40,520 nt of DNA, from contig CP070675.1 in assembly GCA_020352215.1 (NCBI GenBank), positions 4,508,810 through 4,549,329 on the forward strand. Reading direction: 5' to 3'. The stretch comes from Phycisphaerales bacterium. Its GTDB lineage: Bacteria; Planctomycetota; Phycisphaerae; Sedimentisphaerales; Anaerobacaceae. The notes beneath the pieces are model-generated. The model saw only the letters and a list, made by a program, of their open reading frames with translations, searched no databases and had not been told where the DNA came from. This document shows, one piece after another, positions 27,934-35,755 of this stretch. Every line of letters starts with the position of its first letter. Positions within the stretch are counted from its first letter, which is position 1. Position numbers and translations under genes: made by a program.

Positions 27934-27962
27934 TTGACGATGGCCCACCAATTCAGTAAGAT
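27934..27962 (+). promoter_or_regulatory. array-type promoter G (for the tail-collar gene)
   Basis: Plus strand: CCGTTTTTCC, TTGACG (27934-27939), a 17-bp spacer and TAAGAT (27957-27962), then GGAGGG about 17 bases later. The leader is about 95 nt. It is the only plus-strand member of the set. Confidence 0.6.
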
Positions 27963-28064
27963 CATATTTGGGAATTCATGGAGGGTTTTCTCTGTCGCGG
28001 TGTGAGGAAGGGATCTCCTTTAGAATTGGGGGCAGAAACGTTTTCTGGGTGAGGAGGTGCGACG

Positions 28065-29552
28065 ATGAGAGTGGTAGCGAGTAGAAATGGTGTTTGGGTG
28101 GTCGTGTTGCACATGATTGCGCCAATGAAGGTGTATGCTGCGATCCTGGGGGTGGTCTTGGTGCTGGCTGTTGCTCCCGGAGCGAATGCCGGCTTCACCG
28201 GCATAACCGGCGGCGGCCAGCCTCACGGGAATGTGCAGCCGTATTTGGCCTTGAATTATATTATCGCAATGCAGGGCATCTATCCACCGCCAAGCACCCT
28301 TGGCGTAGAGCCCTACCTCGGCGAGGTCGGTCTTTTTGCGGGTAATTTCGCACCTCGCGGTTATGCATTCTGCCATGGCCAAATTCTGCCCATCTCTAGC
28401 TATTCGGCGTTGTATTCCCTTCTGGGCACCACGTACGGGGGCGACGGCAGAACGACCTTTGGCCTGCCCGATCTGCGCGGCCGAACCGCCATTCACGCCG
28501 GGACTGGGCCTGGATTGACACCCCGCCCACTGGGCCAGAAAACAGGTGTCGAAACAGTCACGCTGGCCGAAGCTCAGATGCCGAGCCACAACCATTCGTT
28601 GCCGGCGGCTTATCTGGACGATTATACGGGCGACACGGGCGACGGGACGCCTCATGAGAATATGCAGCCGTCTCTGGCCCTGAACTACAACATCGCATTG
28701 CAGGGCATCTATCCACCGCGAAGCGCCAGTAGCATGGACCCCTTTATTGGCGAGGTCGATATTTTCGCGGGTAATTTCGCGCCTCGCGGCACCGCGTTCA
28801 CCGATGGCCAACTGCTGCCCATCGCCAGCTATCCGGCGTTGTATTCCATTCTGGGGACCACGTACGGGGGTGACGGCAGAACGACCTTTGGCCTGCCTGA
28901 TCTGCGCGGCCGCGCCGCCATGCACGCGGGGAATGGGCCTGGGTTGTCACCTCGTTTGCTCGGTGAGAGAACCGGCGTCGAAAACGTTACCTTGAACGTG
29001 GCTACGATGGCGAACCACGACCACACGTTACCGGTCGGTTCTACGGGCGGCACGGGCGGTAGCCAGCCTCATACAAATACGCAGCCTTCTCTGGCCCTGA
29101 GGTATATTATCTCGTTAAACGGGGTGTATCCAAGCCGCCTTGAGGGGATCGATCCGGCCGACTCGTCGGAACCCTTCCTCGGCCAGGTCGATATTTTCGC
29201 GGGCAATTTCGCGCCTCGCGGCTGGGCATTTTGCGATGGCCAGTTGCTGCCCATCTCTAGCTATTCAGCGTTGTTTTCCATTCTGGGTACCATATATGGA
29301 GGTGACGGCAGAACGACGTTTGCGCTGCCCGATCTGCGCGGCCGCATACCCGTCGGTGCCGGGCATGGACCCGGGCTGAGCAATTACTTACTCGGTCAGA
29401 GGGGCGGCTGGGAGAGCGTTAGTCTGGGCGTAAATCAACTGCCGGGCCACGACCATACGGTCGGCGATGTAATCCCGGCCCCCGGTGCTGCTCTGCTGGG
29501 CGGCATCGGCATGGGCCTTGTGGCTTACCTGCGCAGACGCAGAACGCTGTAG
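28065..29552 (+). CDS. triple phage-tail-collar domain protein with sorting tag
   Basis: The 495-aa product has a long export signal (to about residue 43) and three tandem tail-collar / microcystin-dependent-protein-like units (about 52-180, 196-322, 335-464). Each runs QPxLALxYIIxxxGxYP ... GEVxIFAGNFAPRGxAFCxGQLLPIxSYSALxSxLGTxYGGDGRTTFxLPDLRGR and ends in a His-rich H-N/D-H motif (SHNHSLP, NHDHTLP, GHDHTVG). The sorting tag follows (IPAPGAALLGGIGMGLVAYLRRRRTL). Collar domains trimerise in phage fibres; here three in one chain could build a fibre-like surface protein (inference). AGGAGGTG precedes the ATG. Confidence 0.9.
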   Translation: MRVVASRNGVWVVVLHMIAPMKVYAAILGVVLVLAVAPGANAGFTGITGGGQPHGNVQPYLALNYIIAMQGIYPPPSTLGVEPYLGEVGLFAGNFAPRGYAFCHGQILPISSYSALYSLLGTTYGGDGRTTFGLPDLRGRTAIHAGTGPGLTPRPLGQKTGVETVTLAEAQMPSHNHSLPAAYLDDYTGDTGDGTPHENMQPSLALNYNIALQGIYPPRSASSMDPFIGEVDIFAGNFAPRGTAFTDGQLLPIASYPALYSILGTTYGGDGRTTFGLPDLRGRAAMHAGNGPGLSPRLLGERTGVENVTLNVATMANHDHTLPVGSTGGTGGSQPHTNTQPSLALRYIISLNGVYPSRLEGIDPADSSEPFLGQVDIFAGNFAPRGWAFCDGQLLPISSYSALFSILGTIYGGDGRTTFALPDLRGRIPVGAGHGPGLSNYLLGQRGGWESVSLGVNQLPGHDHTVGDVIPAPGAALLGGIGMGLVAYLRRRRTL

Positions 29553-29604
29553 CCATAATCGCGTGCGGCACGCGCTGTACCGGCTGCGATACGAGGAAGA
29601 TTTG

Positions 29605-29643
29605 AAAGGGCTGTGGCCCGCGTGGGCGGGTTCGCAGCCCTTT
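29605..29643 (+). terminator. terminator of the tail-collar gene
   Basis: AAAGGGCTG (29605-29613) pairs with CAGCCCTTT (29635-29643) and is followed by another T; the G/C-rich loop can fold further. It is 52 bp after the stop and belongs to the array hairpin family. Confidence 0.75.
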
Positions 29644-29913
29644 TGGCTGTAACAGGCACGCAAGAGGGGACAGGTAACCGTTCCAGGAAATGTGGTTGGT
29701 CATTTCAGGCATAAGCGGTTGTCGCTCGCTTTGCCCGAAAACCACAACAATTTGGGGTCTAAAAAAAGTGCCACAATCGTCGGGACAGTTGCCAGACTGC
29801 CTCACAGTTGCCTCTCTCACGCAAATAGAGTAATATAGGCAGACGATAGCAGTGAAATACGGCAAGACAAGCTGTGTGTGGTGAAATCTCTAGTTAAGAA
29901 AGGAGCAAGGGCA

Positions 29914-30489
29914 ATGGACAAACGAAGAAGTGCAAGAGTGAGCTTGAAGAAGATAGTGCTTTGGGCGATGGCCGCTCTCGTGGTTTTGGCAAGCCCAGCT
30001 GTGGCTCAGCAGAGCTTCCGCGACCTCGTGGCACAAGAAGGACTTGGCTGGGCACTCGGCCGATGGGCAGCTACAACCGACGACGGCCAAACGATTCAGC
30101 TAACATACCGGTGGGAACTTGACGGACACCTCATAACCTGCGATTTCAAGATGGGAGAAGCGGCCTATCGCGGCATGATCTATTTCGTGCCCTCTGAGGA
30201 AAGAGTCCTCGAAGTGGGCGTAGGTAATGATGGTAAGACGTCCAAGGCAACATGGGAACCGCAGGACGGCAAGCTTGTCTGTAAAAGGGAGCAAGTTAAT
30301 AGTTGGGGCGAAGTAGAAAAAATGGCTATCGTCTTTTCAAAGGGTGACGGCCGGACGCTGAATACCGCACTCCATAGCATGGACCAGTACGGTGACCTTT
30401 CCGACGAGCCATGGGCCACGTTGGAGTTCAAGCCCCAGAAGAGACAGCCTCGAAAGGCTGGAGCCAAGGCCAAGCGAGCAAATAAGTAG
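29914..30489 (+). CDS. secreted protein of unknown function
   Basis: The start is the ATG at 29914 (AGGAG eight bases upstream); the GTG at 29878 lies before that site. The 191-aa product has a signal peptide (KKIVLWAMAALVVLASPAVAQ) and a single beta-rich domain (LGRWAATTDDGQTIQLTYRWELDGHLITCDFKMGEAAYRGMIYFVPSEERVLEVG) that recalls small lipocalin-like secreted domains seen in Planctomycetota. The tail is very basic (KPQKRQPRKAGAKAKRANK). It has no sorting tag and is on the opposite strand to most of the array. Role unknown. Confidence 0.7.
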   Translation: MDKRRSARVSLKKIVLWAMAALVVLASPAVAQQSFRDLVAQEGLGWALGRWAATTDDGQTIQLTYRWELDGHLITCDFKMGEAAYRGMIYFVPSEERVLEVGVGNDGKTSKATWEPQDGKLVCKREQVNSWGEVEKMAIVFSKGDGRTLNTALHSMDQYGDLSDEPWATLEFKPQKRQPRKAGAKAKRANK

Positions 30490-30503
30490 ATTGTACGGAG
30501 CAA

Positions 30504-30534
30504 AAAGGGCTGCGAGCGAAACTCACGGCCCTTT
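30504..30534. terminator. shared (bidirectional) terminator hairpin
   Basis: AAAGGGC (30504-30510) pairs with GCCCTTT (30528-30534), with A-rich and T-rich flanks. It ends the plus-strand gene 14 bp upstream. By position and loop sequence it is also the former terminator of the minus-strand relic at 30555-30638. Confidence 0.65.
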
Positions 30535-30554
30535 CAAATTTCAAATTCTCGTCG

Positions 30555-30638
30555 GTTCTGCAGTGCCCTGTGTCTCCGTTGCCAGCCAACACGGCTCACA
30601 CCGATACCGCCGGGCAAAATCGACGCGGACGGTGTATG
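30555..30638 (-). pseudogene. relic of a PEP-CTERM-like gene 3' end
   Basis: Read on the minus strand, the DNA gives TPSASILPGGIGVSRVGWQRRHRALQ, aligned with the array tag ([25 protein letters not shown]). The DNA is visibly similar to the tag region of the gene at 36537. The usual terminator hairpin sits just 3' of it, as in intact copies. The stop codon after the Arg run is lost and no coding body is upstream. It is a decayed ninth member. Confidence 0.65.
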
Positions 30639-30639
30639 C

Positions 30640-31072
30640 AGGAATCAAATGAAGGGATCGTCGGAGCAAAGGATTCGCAGGCAACCTGCTATTAAGTGGC
30701 AGGATTTTGCTTCGCCCTGCTCAGACGCGGCCCTGTTGCCCCCATTCTGTGGATCGGCAGCATCTACACCCAGCCCCGTAACACATTCCCCATCTGTTCA
30801 AGCTCCGAACAGAGCGGCGACGTGAAGCCCGCCCCTGCAAGGCTCAGCCTGACGTCGACCGTAATCCTTACTCTTTGACAGGCTCAGAAGATCTCCCACT
30901 GTCCTCCGCAGGGCGTAGCGGCATCTGTCCGAACAGCAGAGAATGACCGGCAATCCAACCACTCTCGTAAGTCGTTTCCTTCTTCAATCTGGCGCAGACG
31001 TGCCGCACACGCACGCAAATCCGATTCGTGGGTGGTTTAACCCGTTCGTTATCCGAAGCCACCGGTTCCCGG
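30640..31072. other. about 430 bp without a recognisable gene
   Basis: This should correspond to the body of the lost gene whose tag relic is at 30555-30638. Frames here have shadow-like composition. I see no promoter, RNA gene or repeat I can support. Confidence 0.4.
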
Positions 31073-31549
31073 CTATTTGCCGTTCTCGTCCGGCTCGCTG
31101 CCGTCCTGTTGTGACAGTTGGACAATTCGGTCGGAAAGTTCTGAGACTCGGCCCCGCAATGTTTCTATCGTGGCTTGCTGTGCCGTGACCTGAGCCTGGC
31201 CGCTGCGCAGCTGCTGCTGGAGCTGGTCTATTCGTACGGCGGTTGCGTTGACCTGGTCGTGAAATGCGAGCCGAGCGGTAATGAGCCGGTCCTGCATTGC
31301 CTGACGGTCCATGTGGACGAAGGTGCCTGCGACTGAGCCGCCTATCAGCGTCAATGCGAGCAGTGCAGTGACAATCAGAAACGCTGTTTGCCAACGTGTC
31401 TTCGCCTTGGCCTGCGGTCCGGCCGTGCCAAAATCAGACCGATCTATCTGGGCGCCGTCGCGCCTGCCCGTGGACTCCTTGACGGGGAAGAGACTCTGGG
31501 TGTCCTCTTCACAGATTGTCTCGGATTCAATCACGGCTGTCTCGCCCAT
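31073..31549 (-). CDS. single-pass membrane protein with periplasmic coiled coil
   Basis: From the ATG at 31549 (AAGGA six bases upstream) the product is 158 aa; the longer frame to 31750 overlaps the next gene and its terminator and is rejected. It has an acidic cytoplasmic N-terminus (about 1-70), one membrane helix (TAFLIVTALLALTLIGGSVAGTFV) and a heptad-rich coiled coil (AVRIDQLQQQLRSGQAQVTAQQATIETLRGRVSELSDRIVQL). Topology is inferred as N-in. No family is recognised. It lies inside the secreted array but without tag or array promoter. Confidence 0.65.
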   Translation of the reverse strand: MGETAVIESETICEEDTQSLFPVKESTGRRDGAQIDRSDFGTAGPQAKAKTRWQTAFLIVTALLALTLIGGSVAGTFVHMDRQAMQDRLITARLAFHDQVNATAVRIDQLQQQLRSGQAQVTAQQATIETLRGRVSELSDRIVQLSQQDGSEPDENGK

Positions 31550-31664
31550 TTTGCATCCTTTCGCAGCAATATGTATCCAAAAGTGGTATCGGCTCGCCGA
31601 AACGCAAAACTTGAACGCGGAGGCTCTAATTGTCGCTGGTCTGACGTGAGTGGTCAAAAACAAA

Positions 31665-31689
31665 GGGCTGCGAGCAAAACTCACAGCCC
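31665..31689 (-). terminator. terminator of the 31716 gene
   Basis: GGGCTG (31665-31670) pairs with CAGCCC (31684-31689). On the minus strand it is followed by TTTGTTTTTG, a good U tract. Distance from the stop is 27 bp. Confidence 0.75.
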
Positions 31690-31715
31690 CGTTGAAATTC
31701 CGTTCGGAGATAATG

Positions 31716-32510
31716 TTACAGCGTTCTGCGTCTGCGCAGCCAACTGACAAAACTTACCCCGATGCCGCCAAGCACAATAGCGCCGGGCGCCGGGATAACA
31801 TCAGTGGGTGCCTGAATTTCCGGATAATCCAGACCTTCAGTAAAGACACTGGGACCGGCGAAAGAATTCAGCACATTGCCGGCCAAGTCGACTTCATAAA
31901 TCATACTGCCGGTGGCTGAGATAAAGAAGCTGGCCCCCGTGTATGCCAAGCCGAGGGTAGCGCCGGGAACAGCTGTGCTCAAAGATGACAGGTAAGTACC
32001 TGCCAGGCTATACGAATCTATCTGACCATCTACAGTCAGGCCATGTAGCGTGTCCACTCCATTTGATGACAAACCATACAGCTCATTGACCGGCGTAAAC
32101 TGCGAGCTGATCGCCCCCGTAACCGGATCCACATAGGCCACAACATTGGATGTACCACCGCCGATCACCAGAGTGCCGTCCGCCAGAATCGTCAGGCCTT
32201 CGGCATCCAAGGCCACTGAAAAGGCATTCAACAAGTTGCCCGATAGATCAATTTGGTACACATCGCTGTTTGTGTAACTGTCAAGAACGAATATGGATTG
32301 TCCGTCGTTGGCGAATGACAATGCATCAGCATACGTTCCGGGGCCGTCAATCGTACTGATGACTGCCCCTGTATCCGGATCGAGCTCATACAGGGTTGAA
32401 TAGGTACCATCATGTGAATCGGAAGCCCACAAATTCCTTGATGCAAGTGCATTATTGGTCAGGATCAGAATGATCCCCAAGACCACAAAAAGAACCGTTG
32501 CTCTTCTCAT
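31716..32510 (-). CDS. beta-propeller-like secreted protein with sorting tag
   Basis: The 264-aa product has a Sec signal (MRRATVLFVVLGIILILTNNALA) and repeating strands of the type LYELDPDTGAVISTIDG, VYQIDLSGNLLNAFS, VAYVDPVTGAISSQF and IYEVDLAGNVLNSF, as in propeller (NHL/PQQ-like) folds. The tag [28 protein letters not shown] closes it. The only array-type promoter upstream is about 760 bp away (33273-33301). AGAGGAG precedes the ATG. The ligand is unknown; display at the surface is inferred from the tag. Confidence 0.8.
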   Translation of the reverse strand: MRRATVLFVVLGIILILTNNALASRNLWASDSHDGTYSTLYELDPDTGAVISTIDGPGTYADALSFANDGQSIFVLDSYTNSDVYQIDLSGNLLNAFSVALDAEGLTILADGTLVIGGGTSNVVAYVDPVTGAISSQFTPVNELYGLSSNGVDTLHGLTVDGQIDSYSLAGTYLSSLSTAVPGATLGLAYTGASFFISATGSMIYEVDLAGNVLNSFAGPSVFTEGLDYPEIQAPTDVIPAPGAIVLGGIGVSFVSWLRRRRTL

Positions 32511-33272
32511 CTGTTCTACTCCTCTAATTTACCTTCTACTTAGAATGAACGATCATTATCCAAACAAGGATTAAGACCAACTGAAGCGCCTTCATATCGG
32601 CGCCTGATTAGATGCCTTTTCGGTGTTCATCACCACCCTTCCTATATTCTCGGGCAACATCGCTTTTCCAGTTGCCTTGAGGAAGCCCGGAAAGAACGGC
32701 CCATTCTCGTGGCGGTATCGCGGAAGAACGGTTGAGTTCCCCAAGTTAGTGTTGTCAAGTCGCCCATGGGGGACCGCGAGGCTGAGTCGCTCGAGTGAAT
32801 GACAATGAAGAAAGACGCAGAATGCGCCCGCCGGCCCGACGCATACTCTCGCCGCGGTCAGAAGATGCCGTTGAAGAACTGCCCTTGGGCTCGAGCCCGA
32901 GAGCAGTGAAAACCTCAGCGGAACCGCAAAACCTGCCGGCTTGGCTCTGGCCTGGGAGAGAAGAACCGTACGCACCTGAAATTGGCGCTGAGCGAGAGAC
33001 AACCGCCTGCGTGTCACACTCGCTCAGGATTGCTTCACTGCGTGCCGCCGAAACCAGCGGGCGTGGCTCATACATCCCCTTCTCCGTAAAACCGCCGTTC
33101 ATTTCCTCACATGCTGCCCACCAACCGGCGCGCAGCACGACAACTTGACGCTACCCTGAGAATGCCTTCCTCCATGCGGTCCACACCGGTGACGCCGTGA
33201 CCCATGAGACTACACCCGGCTGAGCACGCCGAGCGACACGACGCTGTCACCACTCCTCCTTGAATAGGTGAC
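32511..33272 (-). other. long leader or lost-gene region between promoter C and the 31716 gene
   Basis: About 760 bp on the minus strand follow promoter C. Frames at 32755-33138 and 32592-33017 are open but lack signal peptides, convincing ribosome sites or known motifs. The last part of the second (STVLPRYRHENGPFFPGFLKATGKAMLPENIG) looks more protein-like. Either it is a long 5' leader or the decayed body of a gene. Confidence 0.35.
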
Positions 33273-33301
33273 ATTATAGCGTGTCCCCGAAGTGGTGTCA
33301 A
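33273..33301 (-). promoter_or_regulatory. array-type promoter C (perfect consensus)
   Basis: Minus strand: CATTTTGGCCA, TTGACA (33296-33301), a 17-bp spacer and TATAAT (33273-33278). AAGGAGGAGTGGTG follows within 15 bases. It is the strongest promoter seen here, yet no clear gene starts within the next 700 bp. Confidence 0.75.
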
Positions 33302-33360
33302 TGGCCAAAATGACACATTCTGCGAGTCTTTGGCCGCTCTTGCGAATGTATCTTGTTCTT

Positions 33361-33464
33361 GACCCAGAAATGAGGGTCCCGATGAAATTGGCAGAGACCC
33401 CGCCCCTTGTTGTGACATCCGGCGGCGGAAATGGAAGAGGGCTGCAAGTGGAACTCGCAGCCCT
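33361..33464. repeat. intergenic cassette repeat, copy 2
   Basis: GAAATGAGGGTCCCGATG ... CATCCGGCGGCGGAAATGG ... GAGGGCTGC aligns with the cassettes at 27161-27253 and 34737-34832, more diverged. It ends in the terminator hairpin of the 33492 gene. Confidence 0.5.
33438..33464 (-). terminator. terminator of the 33492 gene
   Basis: AGGGCTGC (33438-33445) and GCAGCCCT (33457-33464) make an 8-bp perfect stem, extended by wobble and A-T pairs, 28 bp after the stop. Confidence 0.7.
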
Positions 33465-33491
33465 TTTCAAGCTCTTGTTATGTAGATAATC

Positions 33492-34139
33492 TTACAGCGT
33501 TCTGCGTCTGCGCAGCCAGCTAACAAGGGCCGTTCCTATGCCACCGAGCAAAATTGCGCCGGGAGCGGGAATGGGATTCGTCACCAACATGACGTCATCG
33601 AGAATCATGCCAAGGTCGTCGCCAGTTCCCTGGGCCCATCCTTCGAAGCTCAATGTCACAACCGTATCGGCCGGAATCGACAAGTCCACGTAATACGGCG
33701 TGAACCCCTGGTTGAAGGGCAAGCTGTACGTGTTGCTAAACAGCACACCTCCCGTATCAGCCACCTCGACGATGACTCGGTCCTCGAGCTCGTGCGGGTA
33801 TTGGGAGGGATCCCAGTAGCAGCCGGCGAGCTCAAAACTCAGAATATATTCCCCAGGTCGCAGCCCAATGGGAATCGAAATGATTCTTCCTGCACTCAAC
33901 GATGAGCCGTCCATATCCACATACAGACCGTTGCCGGGCCACCAGTCATAATCCCCATTGCCGATCAAGTCGACGCTGGGTTTGGACACGGACCACTTCG
34001 CGAACGCATCATAGTTGAGTTTAAATACGCTACCATGCTCGGCATCGAAACTGTCCTCGAACACGACGCCGGCCCAACTCGTGCCGGCGCAGGCCAAAAA
34101 CAAGCCCGCTGCCGCCCCAAATGCCATTAACTTTGCCAT
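33492..34139 (-). CDS. tagged secreted protein, paralogue of the 38050 gene
   Basis: The start is the ATG at 34139 (AGGAG eight bases upstream), giving 215 aa; the longer frame to 34211 is rejected. Signal peptide MAKLMAFGAAAGLFLACAGTSWA is followed by GVVFEDSFDAEHGSVFKLNYDAFAKWSV, DLIGNGDYDWWPGNGLYVDMDGSSLSAG, PGEYILSFELAGCYWDPSQYPHELEDRVIVEV and DDLGMILDDVMLV, then the tag [26 protein letters not shown]. This is a jelly-roll, carbohydrate-binding-like layout. It is closely similar to the 38050 product in protein and DNA (near 88 percent over one compared stretch), so a recent duplication. Ligand unknown. Confidence 0.85.
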   Translation of the reverse strand: MAKLMAFGAAAGLFLACAGTSWAGVVFEDSFDAEHGSVFKLNYDAFAKWSVSKPSVDLIGNGDYDWWPGNGLYVDMDGSSLSAGRIISIPIGLRPGEYILSFELAGCYWDPSQYPHELEDRVIVEVADTGGVLFSNTYSLPFNQGFTPYYVDLSIPADTVVTLSFEGWAQGTGDDLGMILDDVMLVTNPIPAPGAILLGGIGTALVSWLRRRRTL

Positions 34140-34195
34140 TTTGCAGACTCCTTTCAACCCCCTGAAAGTTCTCATCAATCCTCTGATCAAAGCTG

Positions 34196-34447
34196 TCACA
34201 CGAAACGCCACATAACTTTCCTTCTCTTGGAGGATCCGCGCGCAACGACCCTCCAGGCATCAGGAAGGTAGCAAATCGATACTGAGGTCCCCGCAGGGGG
34301 GCCACGCGGGCCCGATGCATCCAGGACGCCTGCGTAAAGGCAAAGAGGTGAATCCCGGGCCTCCGGGTGCCCACATCCCCTTATTGGGGCAGCGCACCAA
34401 GGCCGTAGCAGCGCATCCATCCGCTTCATCTGTCTGGCTGATACCAC
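34196..34447 (-). CDS. possible small ORF upstream of the 33492 gene
   Basis: An 83-codon frame from the GTG at 34447 (GGAG eight bases upstream) reads MVSARQMKRMDALLRPWCAAPIRGC ... SGPRGPPAGTSVSICYLP. It aligns without gaps over 66 codons to the frame at 38739-39008 (35 identical). Many differences fall at third codon positions. It ends 57 bp before the tagged gene. It may be a conserved upstream peptide, or just part of the duplicated leader. Confidence 0.3.
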   Translation of the reverse strand: MVSARQMKRMDALLRPWCAAPIRGCGHPEARDSPLCLYAGVLDASGPRGPPAGTSVSICYLPDAWRVVARGSSKRRKVMWRFV

Positions 34448-34553
34448 TTTTCCGTCTCCGTACGGAATTTCCTGCGCACCAGGTGTGGTTCTCTTAGCCA
34501 CTCGCTCCTGCCCGTCCCAGGTGGCCTTCCTTTTGGGACACGCGGGCATTCTA

Positions 34554-34582
34554 CTTTTACCGAGACCTGGCTCGCGGGTCAA
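34554..34582 (-). promoter_or_regulatory. array-type promoter F (for the 33492 gene)
   Basis: Minus strand: GCATTTTCTGCC, TTGACC (34577-34582), a 17-bp spacer and TAAAAG (34554-34559); TAGAAT lies 6 bp further on. AAAAGGAAGGCC follows about 20 bases later. The leader is about 400 nt. Two T runs upstream may act as an UP element. Confidence 0.55.
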
Positions 34583-34736
34583 GGCAGAAAATGCTTTGAA
34601 CAACAAAAAAATGTAGTTTTTTTAGGACGTAGGGAAATTGACTGCTGTCGGCGAGCGAAGCAAAGGCCGTAAGCAGTCCAGAATAACACACAACTGTGCA
34701 TTTTCGGGCCCGAGGCCACCTTTGCCGCTCCGAAAT

Positions 34737-34832
34737 GGGGGTGCTCGAAGGATTTTGGAAGAGACCCGCCTTGTATTCACATCCAGCGACGGAAATAGCA
34801 AAGGGCTGCAAGCGTCAGAACTCACAGCCCTT
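34737..34832. repeat. intergenic cassette repeat, copy 3
   Basis: GGGGTGCTCGAAGGATTTTGG ... CACATCCAGCGACGGAAATAGCAAAGGGCTG closely matches 27161-27253. The adjoining hairpin and 3' flank match 26011-26053 almost exactly. Confidence 0.65.
34801..34832 (-). terminator. terminator of the 34858 gene
   Basis: AAGGGCTG (34801-34808) pairs with CAGCCCTT (34825-34832) around a 16-nt loop, 25 bp after the stop. Confidence 0.7.
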
Positions 34833-34857
34833 CTGAAGTTATGTTTGGTGGATGCTC

Positions 34858-35661
34858 TTACAGTGTTCTGCGTCTGCGAAGCCAGCTGACAAGGCCCGCA
34901 CCAATGCTGCCGAGCAGAACGGCACCCGGCGCCGGGATAACAGCTCTACCCGGTATCGCCAGGCCTTCGCATCCGGAAAGCGTGCTCGCCACGAGCGTAG
35001 CTGCACCGGTGCCCGTGTTGAACGTGTAGATGCCGCCGGCGCTGCTCAGGCCGTAGAGCGTCCCCGACACTGGATCAAACGAGAGTCCGAACTGATCGGA
35101 GATGTCGCCCAGACCCAAGGGTCCAACAAGTGTCAAAGCCCCTGTGGACAGATTAACCGAGTAAAGGGAATCAGCAAAGATCCCGTCCACCGTATAAGCC
35201 AGACCACCGGCACCAATGGCCAGACCATCACCGAAGCTGTTGTCGGAACCTACCAGCGTAGCGGCGCCGGTTGCAATGTTGATCTCGTATAGTGGGCTTC
35301 CTCCGGAACTGCCCTGGATGTTGTACATCTTGCCGCTGGTTGGATCATAATCCAGACCAGCATCTATGCCGTCGCGTGCGCCTGTATCGCCAACCTTAGA
35401 GCCAGGGGGCGTCGTGATATTCCAGAATTCGTGCACTGTGCCTCCAATGGCGTACAAGGTGGTACCGACAAAGGCCAGACCCTCAGCGTCACCAAGACCT
35501 ACCCTACCCAGGTCAGTCGTCGCCCCTGTGGCAAGGTCGATGCTGTAGAGGTGGTCATCTCCGTTCGACTGCACGGCGTATCCAGTCGGACCTGCAAGGG
35601 TCGTTGTCGGACAAGCCGCCAGCACTGCTGCAAGCAGACATGTTGTTATCAGCTTCTTCAT
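34858..35661 (-). CDS. DUF4394-like beta-propeller protein with sorting tag
   Basis: The 267-aa product has a signal peptide (MKKLITTCLLAAVLAACPTTTLA) and short repeats such as HLYSIDLATGATTDLGRVGLGDAEGLAF, MYNIQGSSGGSPLYEINIATGAATLVG, LYSVNLSTGALTLVGPLG and IYTFNTGTGAATLVAS, typical of DUF4394/propeller domains that bind unknown ligands. The tag is [32 protein letters not shown] lies six bases before the ATG. Only 94 bp separate it from the 35756 gene, with no terminator or promoter seen, so the two are probably cotranscribed. Confidence 0.83.
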   Translation of the reverse strand: MKKLITTCLLAAVLAACPTTTLAGPTGYAVQSNGDDHLYSIDLATGATTDLGRVGLGDAEGLAFVGTTLYAIGGTVHEFWNITTPPGSKVGDTGARDGIDAGLDYDPTSGKMYNIQGSSGGSPLYEINIATGAATLVGSDNSFGDGLAIGAGGLAYTVDGIFADSLYSVNLSTGALTLVGPLGLGDISDQFGLSFDPVSGTLYGLSSAGGIYTFNTGTGAATLVASTLSGCEGLAIPGRAVIPAPGAVLLGSIGAGLVSWLRRRRTL

Positions 35662-35755
35662 CCATAACCTCCTTCACCTTTGAAAAACAATCTTCAATAC
35701 ATACTCAAGGACCCGACGAGGATACAAATCCTGCCACAGGTCCACACACAATTCC

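Noticed and set aside
28020..28925. 301-codon minus-strand frame with internal repeats
   Set aside because: Its repeats only mirror the three tail-collar units coded on the plus strand.
34140..34550. Leader F (and the matching leader 38695-39110) as a known riboswitch
   Set aside because: I compared it with cobalamin, SAM and c-di-GMP-I consensus features from memory and found no match. Conserved helices could simply reflect recent duplication of the whole unit.
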